Part shown: one piece after another, positions 14,503 through 22,485 of the stretch
How the letters are laid out: each line of letters opens with the position of its first letter
Position numbering within the stretch: position 1 is the first letter of the stretch
From: CAKSQF01 sp051867915
GTDB taxonomy: Bacteria; Bacillota; Clostridia; Oscillospirales; CAG-272
Reading direction: 5' to 3'
Assembly: GCA_051867915.1 (NCBI GenBank)
Contig: JBJDZJ010000147.1
Coordinates: 1-37,687 of the forward strand
Length of the DNA stretch: 37,687 nt
The notes under the pieces: model-generated
What the model was told of the DNA's origin: nothing
Databases searched by the model: none
The model's input: only the letters and a program-made list of their open reading frames with translations
Translations under genes and position numbers: made by a program

Positions 14503-16404
14503 ATGAATATTCCAATGTCCATCCAAAAATCGGTGTCCTTTACCAAGATTTCCCAAAAGACACCGAATGCGCACCTGCTGGGCGTCTTCGACTGTGAGGA
14601 CCGTCTGACCTTTCGCCTGACTCTGCCCCGCAGACTGGGCGCAAAGGACCCCGTCCTTGATTTCTACCGCGACGACGATCACTGCAATTTTTCGCTTCCC
14701 TTCCGTTGGAAGGGAAGCGATTATGTGACCGAACGGTATGAATGCGTCCTTTCCACGGCATCCCTGTGTCCGAAAGGGAAAACGGACGCCCTGCTTTGGT
14801 ATTCCGTCCTTTTGGACAGTGCCTATGGCAGACTCCGGTTGTCCATGAATCCTTATAGCTACGCTCCCGTCCTTTCCGACGCCTGCGAGGGTCACTCCGA
14901 CTATCAGCTGACGGTCTGCAAGGCAGGCTACGATGCTCCGAACGCCATTCGGGGTGGCATCATGTACCACATCTTCGTGGACCGCTTTGCCAAGGGCGGG
15001 GAGGTTCCCGTCCGTGAGGATGCTATTCTGAATCCCGATTGGGAGAACGGAATTCCCCAGTATGCCGATGTCCGAGGGGGATTTGTGGCAAACAATATGT
15101 TTTTCGGCGGAACCCTGTACGGCATCATCGACAAACTGGATTATCTGGAGAGTCTGGGGGTCACTGTTTTGTACCTGTCCCCCATCTTCCGTGCCTATTC
15201 CAATCACAAGTACGATACCGGCGATTATCTGACCGTGGATGAAATGTTCGGAGGCGACGAGGCGCTGGAGATGCTGATCGCCGAGGCGAAAAAACGGAAG
15301 ATCGCCATTCTTCTGGACGGCGTTTTCAATCATACCGGTTCGGACAGCCTGTATTTCAACAAAAACGGACGCTATGACAGCATCGGCGCCTATCAGAGCA
15401 AGGATTCGCCCTATTATGACTGGTACGAATTCAGGGAATATCCCGACAGCTATCGGTGCTGGTGGGATATCGACATCCTGCCGGCGGTGACGACCTCCAA
15501 TCCCTCTTATCTGGATTACATGACAGGGGAGAACGGAGTGGTCCGCCATTACCTGAAAAAGGGCATCTCCGGCTGGCGGCTGGATGTGGCGGACGAACTG
15601 GATAATCTGTTTCTGGATCGGCTTCGGCAGGCGGTAAAAGCGGAAAATCCCGAGGCGATGATCTACGGCGAGGTCTGGGAGGATGCCTCCAATAAGGTGG
15701 CATACGATAAGCGTCGGAGGTACTTCCGGGGCGATCAGCTGGATTCGGTCATGAACTATCCCCTCAAGGACGGCATCATCCGATTCGTCAAATACGGCGA
15801 TAAAAATGCCCTGTTTGCGGCGACGGCTCTGCTGTATGCCCACTATCCCAAGGGAACCAGCGACACCCTGATGAATCATCTGGGGACCCACGATACCGAG
15901 CGGATTCTCACTGTTCTGGGCGGCGATCCCGACGGCGGAAGACCTGCAAAGGAGCTGTCCGTCGCCCATATGACGCCAAAACAGCGGGAAAAGGCCAAAA
16001 TCCTGCTGAAGCTGTGCTATACCCTGTCGGCGACACTGCCGGGAATTCCCTGCATCTATTACGGTGATGAAGCGGGTATGGAAGGCTATCGGGATCCCTT
16101 CAACCGAATGCCCTATCCGTGGGGCAAACAGGACGCCGATCTGCTGGACTTTTATCGCAAAGTCGGCGGGATCAGACGGTCTTTGTCCGTCTTTGCAAAG
16201 GGATGGTTTGAGGTGGATGAGTCCACGCCGGAGGGCATCTTTGCCTTTACCCGATTCGATGGGAATCATCGGGTCTATGTGGCGGTCAACCGCTCACAGA
16301 CCGCCTTTCCTCTTCCGAAAAAGGGAAGAGAACTGCTCACCGACAGTTTTGGGGATAGCTTTTGGATTGCGCCCGAATCGTCTGCAATCCTGCTTTTGGA
16401 ATAA
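14503..16404 (+). CDS. cytoplasmic GH13 alpha-glycosidase (neopullulanase/maltodextrin-glucosidase-like)
   Basis: 633 residues, no signal peptide. An N-terminal beta domain (~1-145, CBM34-like by position) precedes the barrel: IMYHIFVDRF, GVTVLYLSPIF, DGVFNHTG (272-279). The catalytic set is complete: nucleophile Asp361 (GWRLDVAD), acid/base Glu390 (IYGEVWED), Asp464 (GTHDTER). GDEAGMEGYRDPFNR matches the cyclomaltodextrinase/neopullulanase group. It probably hydrolyses maltodextrins or limit dextrins left by GlgP; the operon has no GlgX-type debranching enzyme, so it may fill that gap (inference). The ATG follows glgP by 15 bp, with GGAAAAAGG immediately before it. Confidence 0.88.
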   Translation: MNIPMSIQKSVSFTKISQKTPNAHLLGVFDCEDRLTFRLTLPRRLGAKDPVLDFYRDDDHCNFSLPFRWKGSDYVTERYECVLSTASLCPKGKTDALLWYSVLLDSAYGRLRLSMNPYSYAPVLSDACEGHSDYQLTVCKAGYDAPNAIRGGIMYHIFVDRFAKGGEVPVREDAILNPDWENGIPQYADVRGGFVANNMFFGGTLYGIIDKLDYLESLGVTVLYLSPIFRAYSNHKYDTGDYLTVDEMFGGDEALEMLIAEAKKRKIAILLDGVFNHTGSDSLYFNKNGRYDSIGAYQSKDSPYYDWYEFREYPDSYRCWWDIDILPAVTTSNPSYLDYMTGENGVVRHYLKKGISGWRLDVADELDNLFLDRLRQAVKAENPEAMIYGEVWEDASNKVAYDKRRRYFRGDQLDSVMNYPLKDGIIRFVKYGDKNALFAATALLYAHYPKGTSDTLMNHLGTHDTERILTVLGGDPDGGRPAKELSVAHMTPKQREKAKILLKLCYTLSATLPGIPCIYYGDEAGMEGYRDPFNRMPYPWGKQDADLLDFYRKVGGIRRSLSVFAKGWFEVDESTPEGIFAFTRFDGNHRVYVAVNRSQTAFPLPKKGRELLTDSFGDSFWIAPESSAILLLE

Positions 16405-16536
16405 CCGTCGACCGATGAAAATTCACCGCGAATTCACAGGATTTTCGGCGAAATCACCGATTCCTTCATACCAAGTTCACAATTGAGTTGTATAGTAAGG
16501 TTAAATAAATGTAAAATTTGGTTTAGGAGAATTGCC

Positions 16537-17484
16537 ATGAAACTGAAAACACTCTTTGCCGCATTGCTTGCGACTTTGATGCTTCTCCCTGTCGCTATGT
16601 TTACGCTGACCTCCTGCTCGGTTGGCGGATCGGGAACCACCACTACCGGATCCTCCGGTACACAGGGGGGCGATCCGGAAGACGAATCCGGTGACCTTGT
16701 GAAGATGAAGTTCTTCAAGGCAGGCAGATCGACCTGTATTATTATCCGGACTCCTGCCGGCGTCGTGATGATTGATGCGGCGGCAGAGGATCAGTCCGAT
16801 TCCGTTATCAGCTATCTCGCCGAAAAGGAAATCACCACGGTGGATTATCTGATTATCACCAACTTCTCCAAGAAGCATATCGGCGGTGCGGCTGCCATTC
16901 TCACCCGTTCGGGCGTGACCTTCAAGAATGTGCTGGTTCCCGGATATGCAAAGGAAAGCGGAACCTACCAGCTGTTCAGCAATGCCATGACCTCGGTGGG
17001 ACTGACTGCAACGCCCGTGACCGACAATTCCACTGCCTTTACGCTGGGCGAGGTCAGCTTCAGCCTGTATGCGCCCCATAAGGACTACTCCACCGCCATC
17101 GACGAGAACGACGAGGGCAATTCTCTGGCAGTTGCCGTGACCTACAAGGACACCTCTTTCCTGATGACCTCCCGTGTTGCGGGCGAGCGTGTGGATGAGC
17201 TGATTTCAGATTTGAGCGGCAAGACCTTCAATCTCATTACCGTCCCCAACTACGGTATCTACGACAGCCGCTATGACGCACTGTTCAACGCTCTCGGCGC
17301 CAAATATGCCGTTGCCATCTGCTCCAACAATGTAGAGAAGGATCAGATGCACAGCGAAACCCTCACCGCACTGAAAAATGCGGGAATGACGGTATACGCT
17401 ACCAGGGACGGCAGTGTGGAAATTCGGATGGACGGAACCAATGTGACGGTTCAGAACGATCATCCCGCACTGAACATCGGATAA
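16537..17484 (+). CDS. lipoprotein with ComEC-like metallo-beta-lactamase fold, metal ligands lost
   Basis: 315 residues. Signal peptide with lipobox LTSC (Cys ~23), a Gly/Thr/Ser linker, then a domain following the order of ComEC C-terminal MBL domains: MKFFKAGRSTCIIIRTPAGV, VMIDAA, DYLIITNFSKKHIGGAA, SLAVAVTYKDTSFLMTS, PNYGIYDSRYDALFNALGAK, YAVAICSNN. In active relatives the ligands are HPDxDH, GD and HHG; here these read NFSKKH, TSR and NYG, so nearly all ligands are absent. The domain probably has a binding or structural role outside the membrane. Start: the ATG at 16537 follows AGGAGA by 6-7 nt. No membrane-channel ComEC part is fused. No clear promoter was found in the 130 bp upstream. 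Confidence 0.75.
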   Translation: MKLKTLFAALLATLMLLPVAMFTLTSCSVGGSGTTTTGSSGTQGGDPEDESGDLVKMKFFKAGRSTCIIIRTPAGVVMIDAAAEDQSDSVISYLAEKEITTVDYLIITNFSKKHIGGAAAILTRSGVTFKNVLVPGYAKESGTYQLFSNAMTSVGLTATPVTDNSTAFTLGEVSFSLYAPHKDYSTAIDENDEGNSLAVAVTYKDTSFLMTSRVAGERVDELISDLSGKTFNLITVPNYGIYDSRYDALFNALGAKYAVAICSNNVEKDQMHSETLTALKNAGMTVYATRDGSVEIRMDGTNVTVQNDHPALNIG

Positions 17485-17498
17485 GGACAGAAATCAAT

Positions 17499-17536
17499 CA
17501 ACCGAGGTGCCGCCAAGGCACCTCGGTTGTTGTTTG
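17499..17536 (+). terminator. intrinsic terminator after the MBL-like lipoprotein
   Basis: A perfect 13-bp stem (CAACCGAGGTGCC / GGCACCTCGGTTG) with a GCCAA loop, followed by TTGTTTG, 15 bp after the stop codon. Confidence 0.88.
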
Positions 17537-17655
17537 CAGGGTCGAAAGAAGTCAGCATATTCAATCACAGACTGTCAATGAGGGATCTGTCCCGCCTGCA
17601 ACAGATCATTATAAAAAGACTTGCCTTATTCCTTTTAGAAATGCTTTTGAAGGGG

Positions 17656-17700
17656 TCCGGGGGAACTTTTCTCGAAAAGTTCCCCCGGATAATATATCTT
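17656..17700. terminator. long hairpin between convergent genes; possible dispersed repeat
   Basis: A perfect 15-bp stem TCCGGGGGAACTTTT / AAAAGTTCCCCCGGA with a CTCG loop, then TAATATATCTTTTTT on the plus strand. It lies just past the end of the minus-strand NERD-like gene. The arms resemble those of the hairpin at 23558-23592. Confidence 0.55.
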
Positions 17701-17706
17701 TTTTCA

Positions 17707-18525
17707 TCAATTGTCTTTGGTCAGAAAGGTGTGGGTGGATTGGGTGGCGGTGGGCTGAACTTCCGCTTCCGGATCGACAGCCGTTTTCACAGGAGAAGGC
17801 TCTTCGCTTGCCGACCCGTTGTCGGTCAGACCGTTTATCAGAATCCCCATGGGATCGTCTGCATCGGAGACGGTGACGGGGGTTGCCGATTTGCGGGCGG
17901 CAGATTGCTGTTGGATCGCCATGTGATTGCGCTCGATGGCATGGATCAGTTCCTTTTGCTCCCTGCCGTTTAGCCGCTTATCCATTTGGAACTGCTTCAG
18001 AACTTCAATCAGCTGATTACCGGGCATGACGCTGTCCGAACTCATGAAATCGACATGGGCATGATCGTCGGTCAGAAAGACATATCGGCGAATGGTCGGG
18101 CAGAACAGACTCTCCTTCATGAACAGTCCGGCAAGCTCCGATACATAGGCGTGACTGGCTTCCATCAGATTCTCGATTTCCCGGATGCCGTCCTCGGTGT
18201 ATTGCTTCCACGGACCGTGTTCGGGTGCGGAAAAGGTTCCCTTTCCGCTCAGTACCGTGATGACGGCAACGCCGCCGGAGCAGACGAAGACGGCATCGGC
18301 ACGGGGAGAGACGGTTCCTTCGTCCCGAAGAATGTAGGGCATTTTCAGTATTTTGTCTCCGAAAATCTGGGAAAGCAATGCGTTCGCAAACCGTTGATCC
18401 CGGATGGGAGACCGATAGATCTCGGCGAAACGACTGCGCCGGATAATCATGCAGAACAGACAGATGGAAATGACGACGGCTATGCACGCCGAAACGCCGA
18501 GACAGATGAGCAGGGCAGTTTTCAT
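17707..18525 (-). CDS. NERD-like domain membrane protein
   Basis: 272 residues. One N-terminal transmembrane helix (~4-28) is followed by a basic stretch. A NERD-like core spans ~42-160: LLSQIFGDKILKMPYILRDE, then PRADAVFVCSGGVAVITVLS, then GPWKQY. NERD domains resemble restriction-nuclease folds and normally carry a Glu-x-Lys pair in the strand reading viExK; here the strand reads VITVLSGKG, so the pair is missing and nuclease activity is doubtful. The remaining ~110 residues are Gln/Ala and Ser/Thr/Pro-rich and look unstructured. AAGGAGG precedes the ATG by 6 nt. It has its own promoter, divergent from the NfeD-fusion gene. NERD assignment is by pattern and moderate. Confidence 0.6.
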   Translation of the reverse strand: MKTALLICLGVSACIAVVISICLFCMIIRRSRFAEIYRSPIRDQRFANALLSQIFGDKILKMPYILRDEGTVSPRADAVFVCSGGVAVITVLSGKGTFSAPEHGPWKQYTEDGIREIENLMEASHAYVSELAGLFMKESLFCPTIRRYVFLTDDHAHVDFMSSDSVMPGNQLIEVLKQFQMDKRLNGREQKELIHAIERNHMAIQQQSAARKSATPVTVSDADDPMGILINGLTDNGSASEEPSPVKTAVDPEAEVQPTATQSTHTFLTKDN

Positions 18526-18639
18526 GTTGATCCTCCTTGCCGCTGTGCGGCATGCCGCTTGTGCGGCGGATTGAATGGGTCAATGACCAATCGGAACGGA
18601 CTTGTAAGAACGGTGTTTTTTTCACATATTTATAACAAT

Positions 18640-18668
18640 ATCATAGCATATCCTGCGGAACTTGTCAA
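18640..18668 (-). promoter_or_regulatory. SigA promoter of the NERD-like gene
   Basis: On the minus strand TTGACA (18668-18663), 17 bp, TATGAT (18645-18640). Confidence 0.8.
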
Positions 18669-18719
18669 TGCTCGAATGTGGACGAACTATGAATTTTTTG
18701 AAAAGCCTCATAAAACCTA

Positions 18720-18748
18720 TTGACGATCACGAAATTGTGTGATATAAT
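18720..18748 (+). promoter_or_regulatory. SigA promoter of the NfeD-fusion gene
   Basis: TTGACG (18720-18725), 17 bp, TATAAT (18743-18748), with TGA before the -10. The start codon lies 35 bp downstream. Confidence 0.82.
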
Positions 18749-18782
18749 GAATTGAACAAAAACGGAAAGGGAGATCAAAAAG

Positions 18783-20081
18783 ATGAACGGTATGGATGAA
18801 GAGAAGAAAAGGTCTGCCGACGGTATGCAAAACGGCGGTCCGTCCTCCGATACCGCGCCCGAAACGGTTTCCGCCGGGGATGGAGCCGATATACCTACGG
18901 CTGAGGGATCGGATGTACCCCCGGAAAGCGGGATCCCTGCGGCGGACCCGTCCCGGAAGAAGAAAAAGGGTGCCATCATCTTTCTGGCGGTTCTCGGCGT
19001 GCTGGCGGTGGTGCTTGCCCTGCTGAATACCGTTGATTTTGAGGCGCTGGCTGAAAAAATCAACGAAAATAAGGAAACCACAGCGGAAGCTGTTCCGGTC
19101 AAAACCTATCCGCCCACCTACTTTGAGATTCCCGATTATAATGAGAATCTGGCTGACGATGGGGAATATCTGGCGCTGGACCGCAACATCTACTATTCCT
19201 ATCGGGGCGAAACCTTCGTCGTCGAAAGGGATGTGCCCGACAAGGATGACCTTCGCCGCTTCTGGCAGGAGTATTTTGACGCCGTGACAGCGGGCGATGC
19301 AAAGGCCATCGACGCACTTTGCACCGATGAATATCTGAAAAAGAACGGCAATACGGCAAATTTCGCTCCCCAGAAGGTTTACAATATCAAGGTTGAGCTG
19401 AACAGTATGCAGGATCTGGTGAACGGCGACGCCAACGGCAATTATAAGGGCTACATCGTATACTATTTCGAGGTCAGCTATTATATTAAGGATAATAACG
19501 GAACCTTCCGCAACGATTTCTTCGAGGATTTCTATACCGTCCCCCTGATGTTCGAGGTTCTGGAGGGAAATACCGTCAAGATCAACAGCATAGACCGGAT
19601 CCGTACAGGAACCGTCAGTGAACCGAAAGGAGAAACGAATTATATGATTTATATTTGGATTGCGCTTATCGTGCTGGCGATTGTCGCAGAACTGCTGACC
19701 ACTTCTCTGGTGGCGGTTTGGTTCATTCCTGCCGGCATAGTGTCGCTGACGCTGGCGGTTCTGCTGCCCGATCAGCTGGCTTTGCAGATCGTTCTCTATC
19801 CCGTCATCGCCCTGCTTTTGCTTCTGCTGACCCGTCCCTTTGTCAAGAAACGCCTGCAAAAGGGTAATTATCAGCCTACCAATGCCGACCGGGTCATCGG
19901 AATGACGGCGGTGGTCACGGAGGAGATCGACAATGTGGCGGAAACCGGAGAGGTCAAGGTCGGCGGAATCCGCTGGACTGCCAGAAGTCAGGACGGCACA
20001 AAGATCGAAAAGGGCGCCGAGGTCGTAGTTCTGGAGATCGAGGGCGTCAAGCTGATCTGCCGGCGCCGGACGGAAAAGTAA
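18783..20081 (+). CDS. membrane protein fused in frame to an NfeD-family protein
   Basis: 432 residues in two parts. Part one (1-~278): an acidic low-complexity cytoplasmic region, a transmembrane helix (62-82), and an extracytoplasmic domain that includes FWQEYFDAVTAGDAKAIDAL, vaguely NTF2-like; not otherwise recognised. Part two (288-432) is a complete short NfeD protein: three hydrophobic helices, then an OB-fold module (GMTAVVTEEIDNVAETGEVK, GAEVVVLEIEGVKLICRR). NfeD proteins work with SPFH/stomatin proteins in membrane microdomains, and the stomatin gene follows. At the junction an AAAGGAG and an in-frame ATG (19644) sit exactly where a separate NfeD gene would start, so NfeD may also be made alone. 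The start at 18783 follows AAAGGGAG. Confidence 0.75.
   Translation: MNGMDEEKKRSADGMQNGGPSSDTAPETVSAGDGADIPTAEGSDVPPESGIPAADPSRKKKKGAIIFLAVLGVLAVVLALLNTVDFEALAEKINENKETTAEAVPVKTYPPTYFEIPDYNENLADDGEYLALDRNIYYSYRGETFVVERDVPDKDDLRRFWQEYFDAVTAGDAKAIDALCTDEYLKKNGNTANFAPQKVYNIKVELNSMQDLVNGDANGNYKGYIVYYFEVSYYIKDNNGTFRNDFFEDFYTVPLMFEVLEGNTVKINSIDRIRTGTVSEPKGETNYMIYIWIALIVLAIVAELLTTSLVAVWFIPAGIVSLTLAVLLPDQLALQIVLYPVIALLLLLLTRPFVKKRLQKGNYQPTNADRVIGMTAVVTEEIDNVAETGEVKVGGIRWTARSQDGTKIEKGAEVVVLEIEGVKLICRRRTEK
19626..19646 (+). promoter_or_regulatory. internal ribosome binding site and ATG at the NfeD boundary
   Basis: AAAGGAG (19626-19632), 11-nt spacer, ATG (19644-19646), in frame inside the fusion ORF. 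An out-of-frame TGA overlaps the codons just before it (cagTGAacc), the usual stop-RBS-start layout of two adjacent genes. Confidence 0.6.
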
Positions 20082-20205
20082 TCGGATTTTCCGAAACCGG
20101 ACGGTTTGGGGAAGCCCCCGGCATATTCCCGTGGAAACGGGTCTACAATAGGATACAGGATAATACCGATCGGAGTCGGTCGGGTAAGATATGGAGGATA
20201 AGGTT

Positions 20206-21195
20206 ATGATCATGAAATGGATGCCCCTGCTGCTGAGCGATGCGGCAACAACCCCGAAAATCACAATAGGAACCGTCGTGTTTGTGTGTGTCCTGCTGAT
20301 TCTGCTTGTGCTGGCAATCAGCGGAATACGGATCGTCCCGCAGGCCAGGGCGATGGTTGTCGAGCGTCTGGGACGCTATCACAAGACCTGGGAAACCGGT
20401 ATGCACTATAAGATTCCCTTCATCGACCGAATTGCCAAAAATGTGCTCAAGATGGAGCAGGTGGCAGATTTTCCGCCCCAGCCCGTGATTACCAAGGACA
20501 ATGTCAAGATGCAGATCGACACCGTCGTCTTCTATCAGATCACCGACTGCAAACTGTACGCCTACGGTGTGTCCAATCCCATGGCTGCCATTGAGAATCT
20601 GACCGCCACCACCCTTCGTAACATCATCGGCGAACTGGAACTGGATGCGACTCTGACCTCCCGTGATGTCATCAACACCCGTATGCGCGCCATTCTGGAC
20701 GAGGCTACCGACCCTTGGGGAATCAAGGTCAACCGTGTGGAGCTGAAGAACATCATGCCGCCCCGTGAGATTCAGGACGCCATGGAGAAGCAGATGAAGG
20801 CGGAGCGGGAACGCCGTGAGGCGATTCTGCGTGCCGAGGGTGAGAAGAAGTCGGCTATTCTGATTGCAGAAGGTCAGAAGCAGTCCAAGATTCTTGCCGC
20901 AGAGGCGGAAAAACAGTCTGCCATCCTTGCCGCCGAAGCGGATAAGGAAGCAAGGATTCGCAGAGCGGAAGGCGAGGCAGAGGCGATTCTGACCGTTCAG
21001 AAGGCCAACGCCGACGGTATCCGCATGATCAACGAGGCGGCGCCCTCCGAGGCAGTGCTGGCGATAAAATCGCTGGAATCCATGGAGAAGGTTGCCGACG
21101 GTAAGGCGACGAAGATCATCATTCCCTCCAATATGCAGGGTCTTGCTTCCCTTGCTACCACGGCGGCGGAACTGTTCAAAGGAGAGAATCCGTAA
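20206..21195 (+). CDS. SPFH/band 7 (stomatin/flotillin-like) protein
   Basis: 329 residues. An N-terminal membrane helix (~17-38) is followed by the SPFH domain: RIVPQARAMVVERLGRYHKT, KIPFIDRI, VITKDNVKMQIDTVVFYQI, ELDATLTSRDVINTRM, and WGIKVNRVELKNIMPPREIQ. A long Ala/Glu/Lys coiled coil (~200-275) with repeats of the form AEGEKKSAILIAEGQKQSKI and AEAEKQSAILAAEADKEARI precedes a C-terminal oligomerisation segment (IIIPSNMQGLASL). It likely forms ring-like membrane scaffolds with the NfeD partner encoded just upstream. Start: GGAGG (20193-20197) lies 8 nt before ATG 20206; the ATG at 20191 overlaps this site and is rejected. Confidence 0.92.
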   Translation: MIMKWMPLLLSDAATTPKITIGTVVFVCVLLILLVLAISGIRIVPQARAMVVERLGRYHKTWETGMHYKIPFIDRIAKNVLKMEQVADFPPQPVITKDNVKMQIDTVVFYQITDCKLYAYGVSNPMAAIENLTATTLRNIIGELELDATLTSRDVINTRMRAILDEATDPWGIKVNRVELKNIMPPREIQDAMEKQMKAERERREAILRAEGEKKSAILIAEGQKQSKILAAEAEKQSAILAAEADKEARIRRAEGEAEAILTVQKANADGIRMINEAAPSEAVLAIKSLESMEKVADGKATKIIIPSNMQGLASLATTAAELFKGENP

Positions 21196-21198
21196 AAG

Positions 21199-21297
21199 GC
21201 AACCTCATAAATGCACTAAGGTACAGAAAAATCCGAAATTACGGTAATTCGTGCCAAAGAAAGGTTGAGGTTGCAGTGTGATGAGGCAATCAACCTG
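21199..21297 (+). repeat. left copy of a degenerate repeat flanking the nucleoside-salvage module
   Basis: Shares ordered blocks with 23418-23524: GCAAC..ATAA, GGTA..GAA, TACG, then ATTCGTG (21247) and CAATCAACCTG (21287). The last two are spaced identically in both copies (51 bp from first to last base), with TTGC and GTGATGA between. By eye about 75% identity over the final 52 bp with small gaps. Same orientation as the right copy. Confidence 0.5.
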
Positions 21298-21324
21298 TTC
21301 GCAGATAATACTTTGTCATAAAGA

Positions 21325-21534
21325 TTGAGCGAATCGGGTGATTCTTCAGAGCGGTTGATAATCCCGGATTTCGTTGGGTTTTGTCCTGTTCAGACCGAAG
21401 AGCAGATGAGAATAACCGACGAATATCCGGGATTTGCTGTCGGCGCAATAATCGGAATGGCAAATGGAACGGAAAATATCCGACTGTGTGCAATGGACGC
21501 TGAAGCATATGAGCGTTTTGCGTGCGAAAGATGA
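21325..21534 (+). CDS. unrecognised short ORF, possible gene remnant
   Basis: An open frame of 69 codons from a TTG, or 43 from ATG 21406, ending in MDAEAYERFACER. There is no convincing ribosome binding site before the TTG and only GAAGAGC before the ATG. The composition of ITDEYPGFAVGAIIGMANGT looks protein-like, so it may be the tail of a lost gene. It lies in the AT-rich segment between the stomatin gene and the nucleoside hydrolase. No function is proposed. Confidence 0.2.
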   Translation: MSESGDSSERLIIPDFVGFCPVQTEEQMRITDEYPGFAVGAIIGMANGTENIRLCAMDAEAYERFACER

Positions 21535-21564
21535 AAATCGGTGTCTTTTGAAGGAAGAGGAAAA

Positions 21565-22485
21565 ATGACGGAAGAACAAATGTTGAAATGTTTAAACAGA
21601 CCTGAAGGGAAGATAGATGTTGTCTTAGATACGGATGCCTATAATGAAATTGACGATCAATTTGCTATCGGCTATATGCTCAAATACAGCGAAAAGCTAA
21701 ATATCAAAGGCATCTGTGCGGCACCGTTTTATAATGCCAGATCGGTATCACCCGCTGACGGAATGATAAAAAGCTACAATGAAATTTTAAAGCTCTTGAA
21801 ACTTGCGGGAAAAGACGAATATGCCGATAAAGTGTATAAGGGCTCCGAGACATATTTGCCTGATGAAAACACACCCGTAGAGTCTGAAGCGTCAGAATTT
21901 ATTGCGGAGCTTGCTGAGGGGTATTCAAATACAAATCCGCTTTATATCGTTGCAATTGGGGCTATTACAAATGTCGCTTCGGCAATCATGAAAAATCCGG
22001 AGATAAAAGAAAAGGCGGTAATTGTTTGGTTGGGCGGTCATGCACAGCATGTCGATACGCCCGCACGGGAGTTTAATATGGTGCAGGACATTGCCGCGGC
22101 GAGGGTTGTTTTCGGTTGCGGTGTACCGCTTGTTCAGCTTCCGTGTGAGGGTGTTGCAGATGCCTTTGCTACATCAAAATATGAACTTGAATACTGGCTA
22201 AAAGGGAAAAACAGGCTTTGCGATTATCTTCTTGAAAATACCGTCAGCCAGGCGGACAGTTATGCTGCCGGTAAACCGTGGACAAGAGTAATTTGGGATG
22301 TGACCGCAATAGCGTGGCTTGTGGATTCAGACGGTAAATTTATGCGGGACAGGCTTATCAGAAGCTGTTTGCCGGAATATGATCTTGGTTATGCTGAGAA
22401 TCCGGAGGGCCATTTTATGAAATATGTATACAAAATAAACAGGGACGCACTTTTTGAGGATTTGTTTGAAAGGTTGGCAAAATAA
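21565..22485 (+). CDS. nucleoside hydrolase (IUNH superfamily)
   Basis: 306 residues. It cleaves the N-glycosidic bond of ribonucleosides to give base and ribose. The calcium/ribose site is seen as VVLDTDAYNEIDDQFA, two residues longer between DTD and DD than the classical DTDPGxDDxxA. Other family blocks: VAIGAITNVASAI, VWLGGHAQH, and REFNMVQDIAAARVVF (the E-F-N ribose contact). The C-terminal motif, usually His-Asp in HDP, is WDVTAIAW here: Asp kept, His replaced by Trp, so leaving-group activation or base preference may differ. Start: the ATG at 21565 is 9 nt from AAGGA. Ribokinase follows directly. Codons are AT-richer than elsewhere in the window. Confidence 0.85.
   Translation: MTEEQMLKCLNRPEGKIDVVLDTDAYNEIDDQFAIGYMLKYSEKLNIKGICAAPFYNARSVSPADGMIKSYNEILKLLKLAGKDEYADKVYKGSETYLPDENTPVESEASEFIAELAEGYSNTNPLYIVAIGAITNVASAIMKNPEIKEKAVIVWLGGHAQHVDTPAREFNMVQDIAAARVVFGCGVPLVQLPCEGVADAFATSKYELEYWLKGKNRLCDYLLENTVSQADSYAAGKPWTRVIWDVTAIAWLVDSDGKFMRDRLIRSCLPEYDLGYAENPEGHFMKYVYKINRDALFEDLFERLAK

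Noticed and set aside
11701..16269. Very long minus-strand open frame opposite glgA, glgP and GH13
   Set aside because: It is the complement of highly conserved plus-strand genes with strong codon bias; no ribosome site and no recognisable domain. The same holds for other long antisense frames over glgB, glgC, glgD, pepD, spoIVA, nusG and the histidine kinase.
16488..16517. TTGTAT-18-TAAAAT as promoter of the MBL-like lipoprotein
   Set aside because: The transcript would begin almost on the ribosome binding site; the alternative TATAGT at 16491 lacks a -35, so no promoter is annotated.
20191..20205. ATG at 20191 as stomatin start
   Set aside because: It overlaps its own GGAGG; ATG 20206 is 8 nt downstream of that site.
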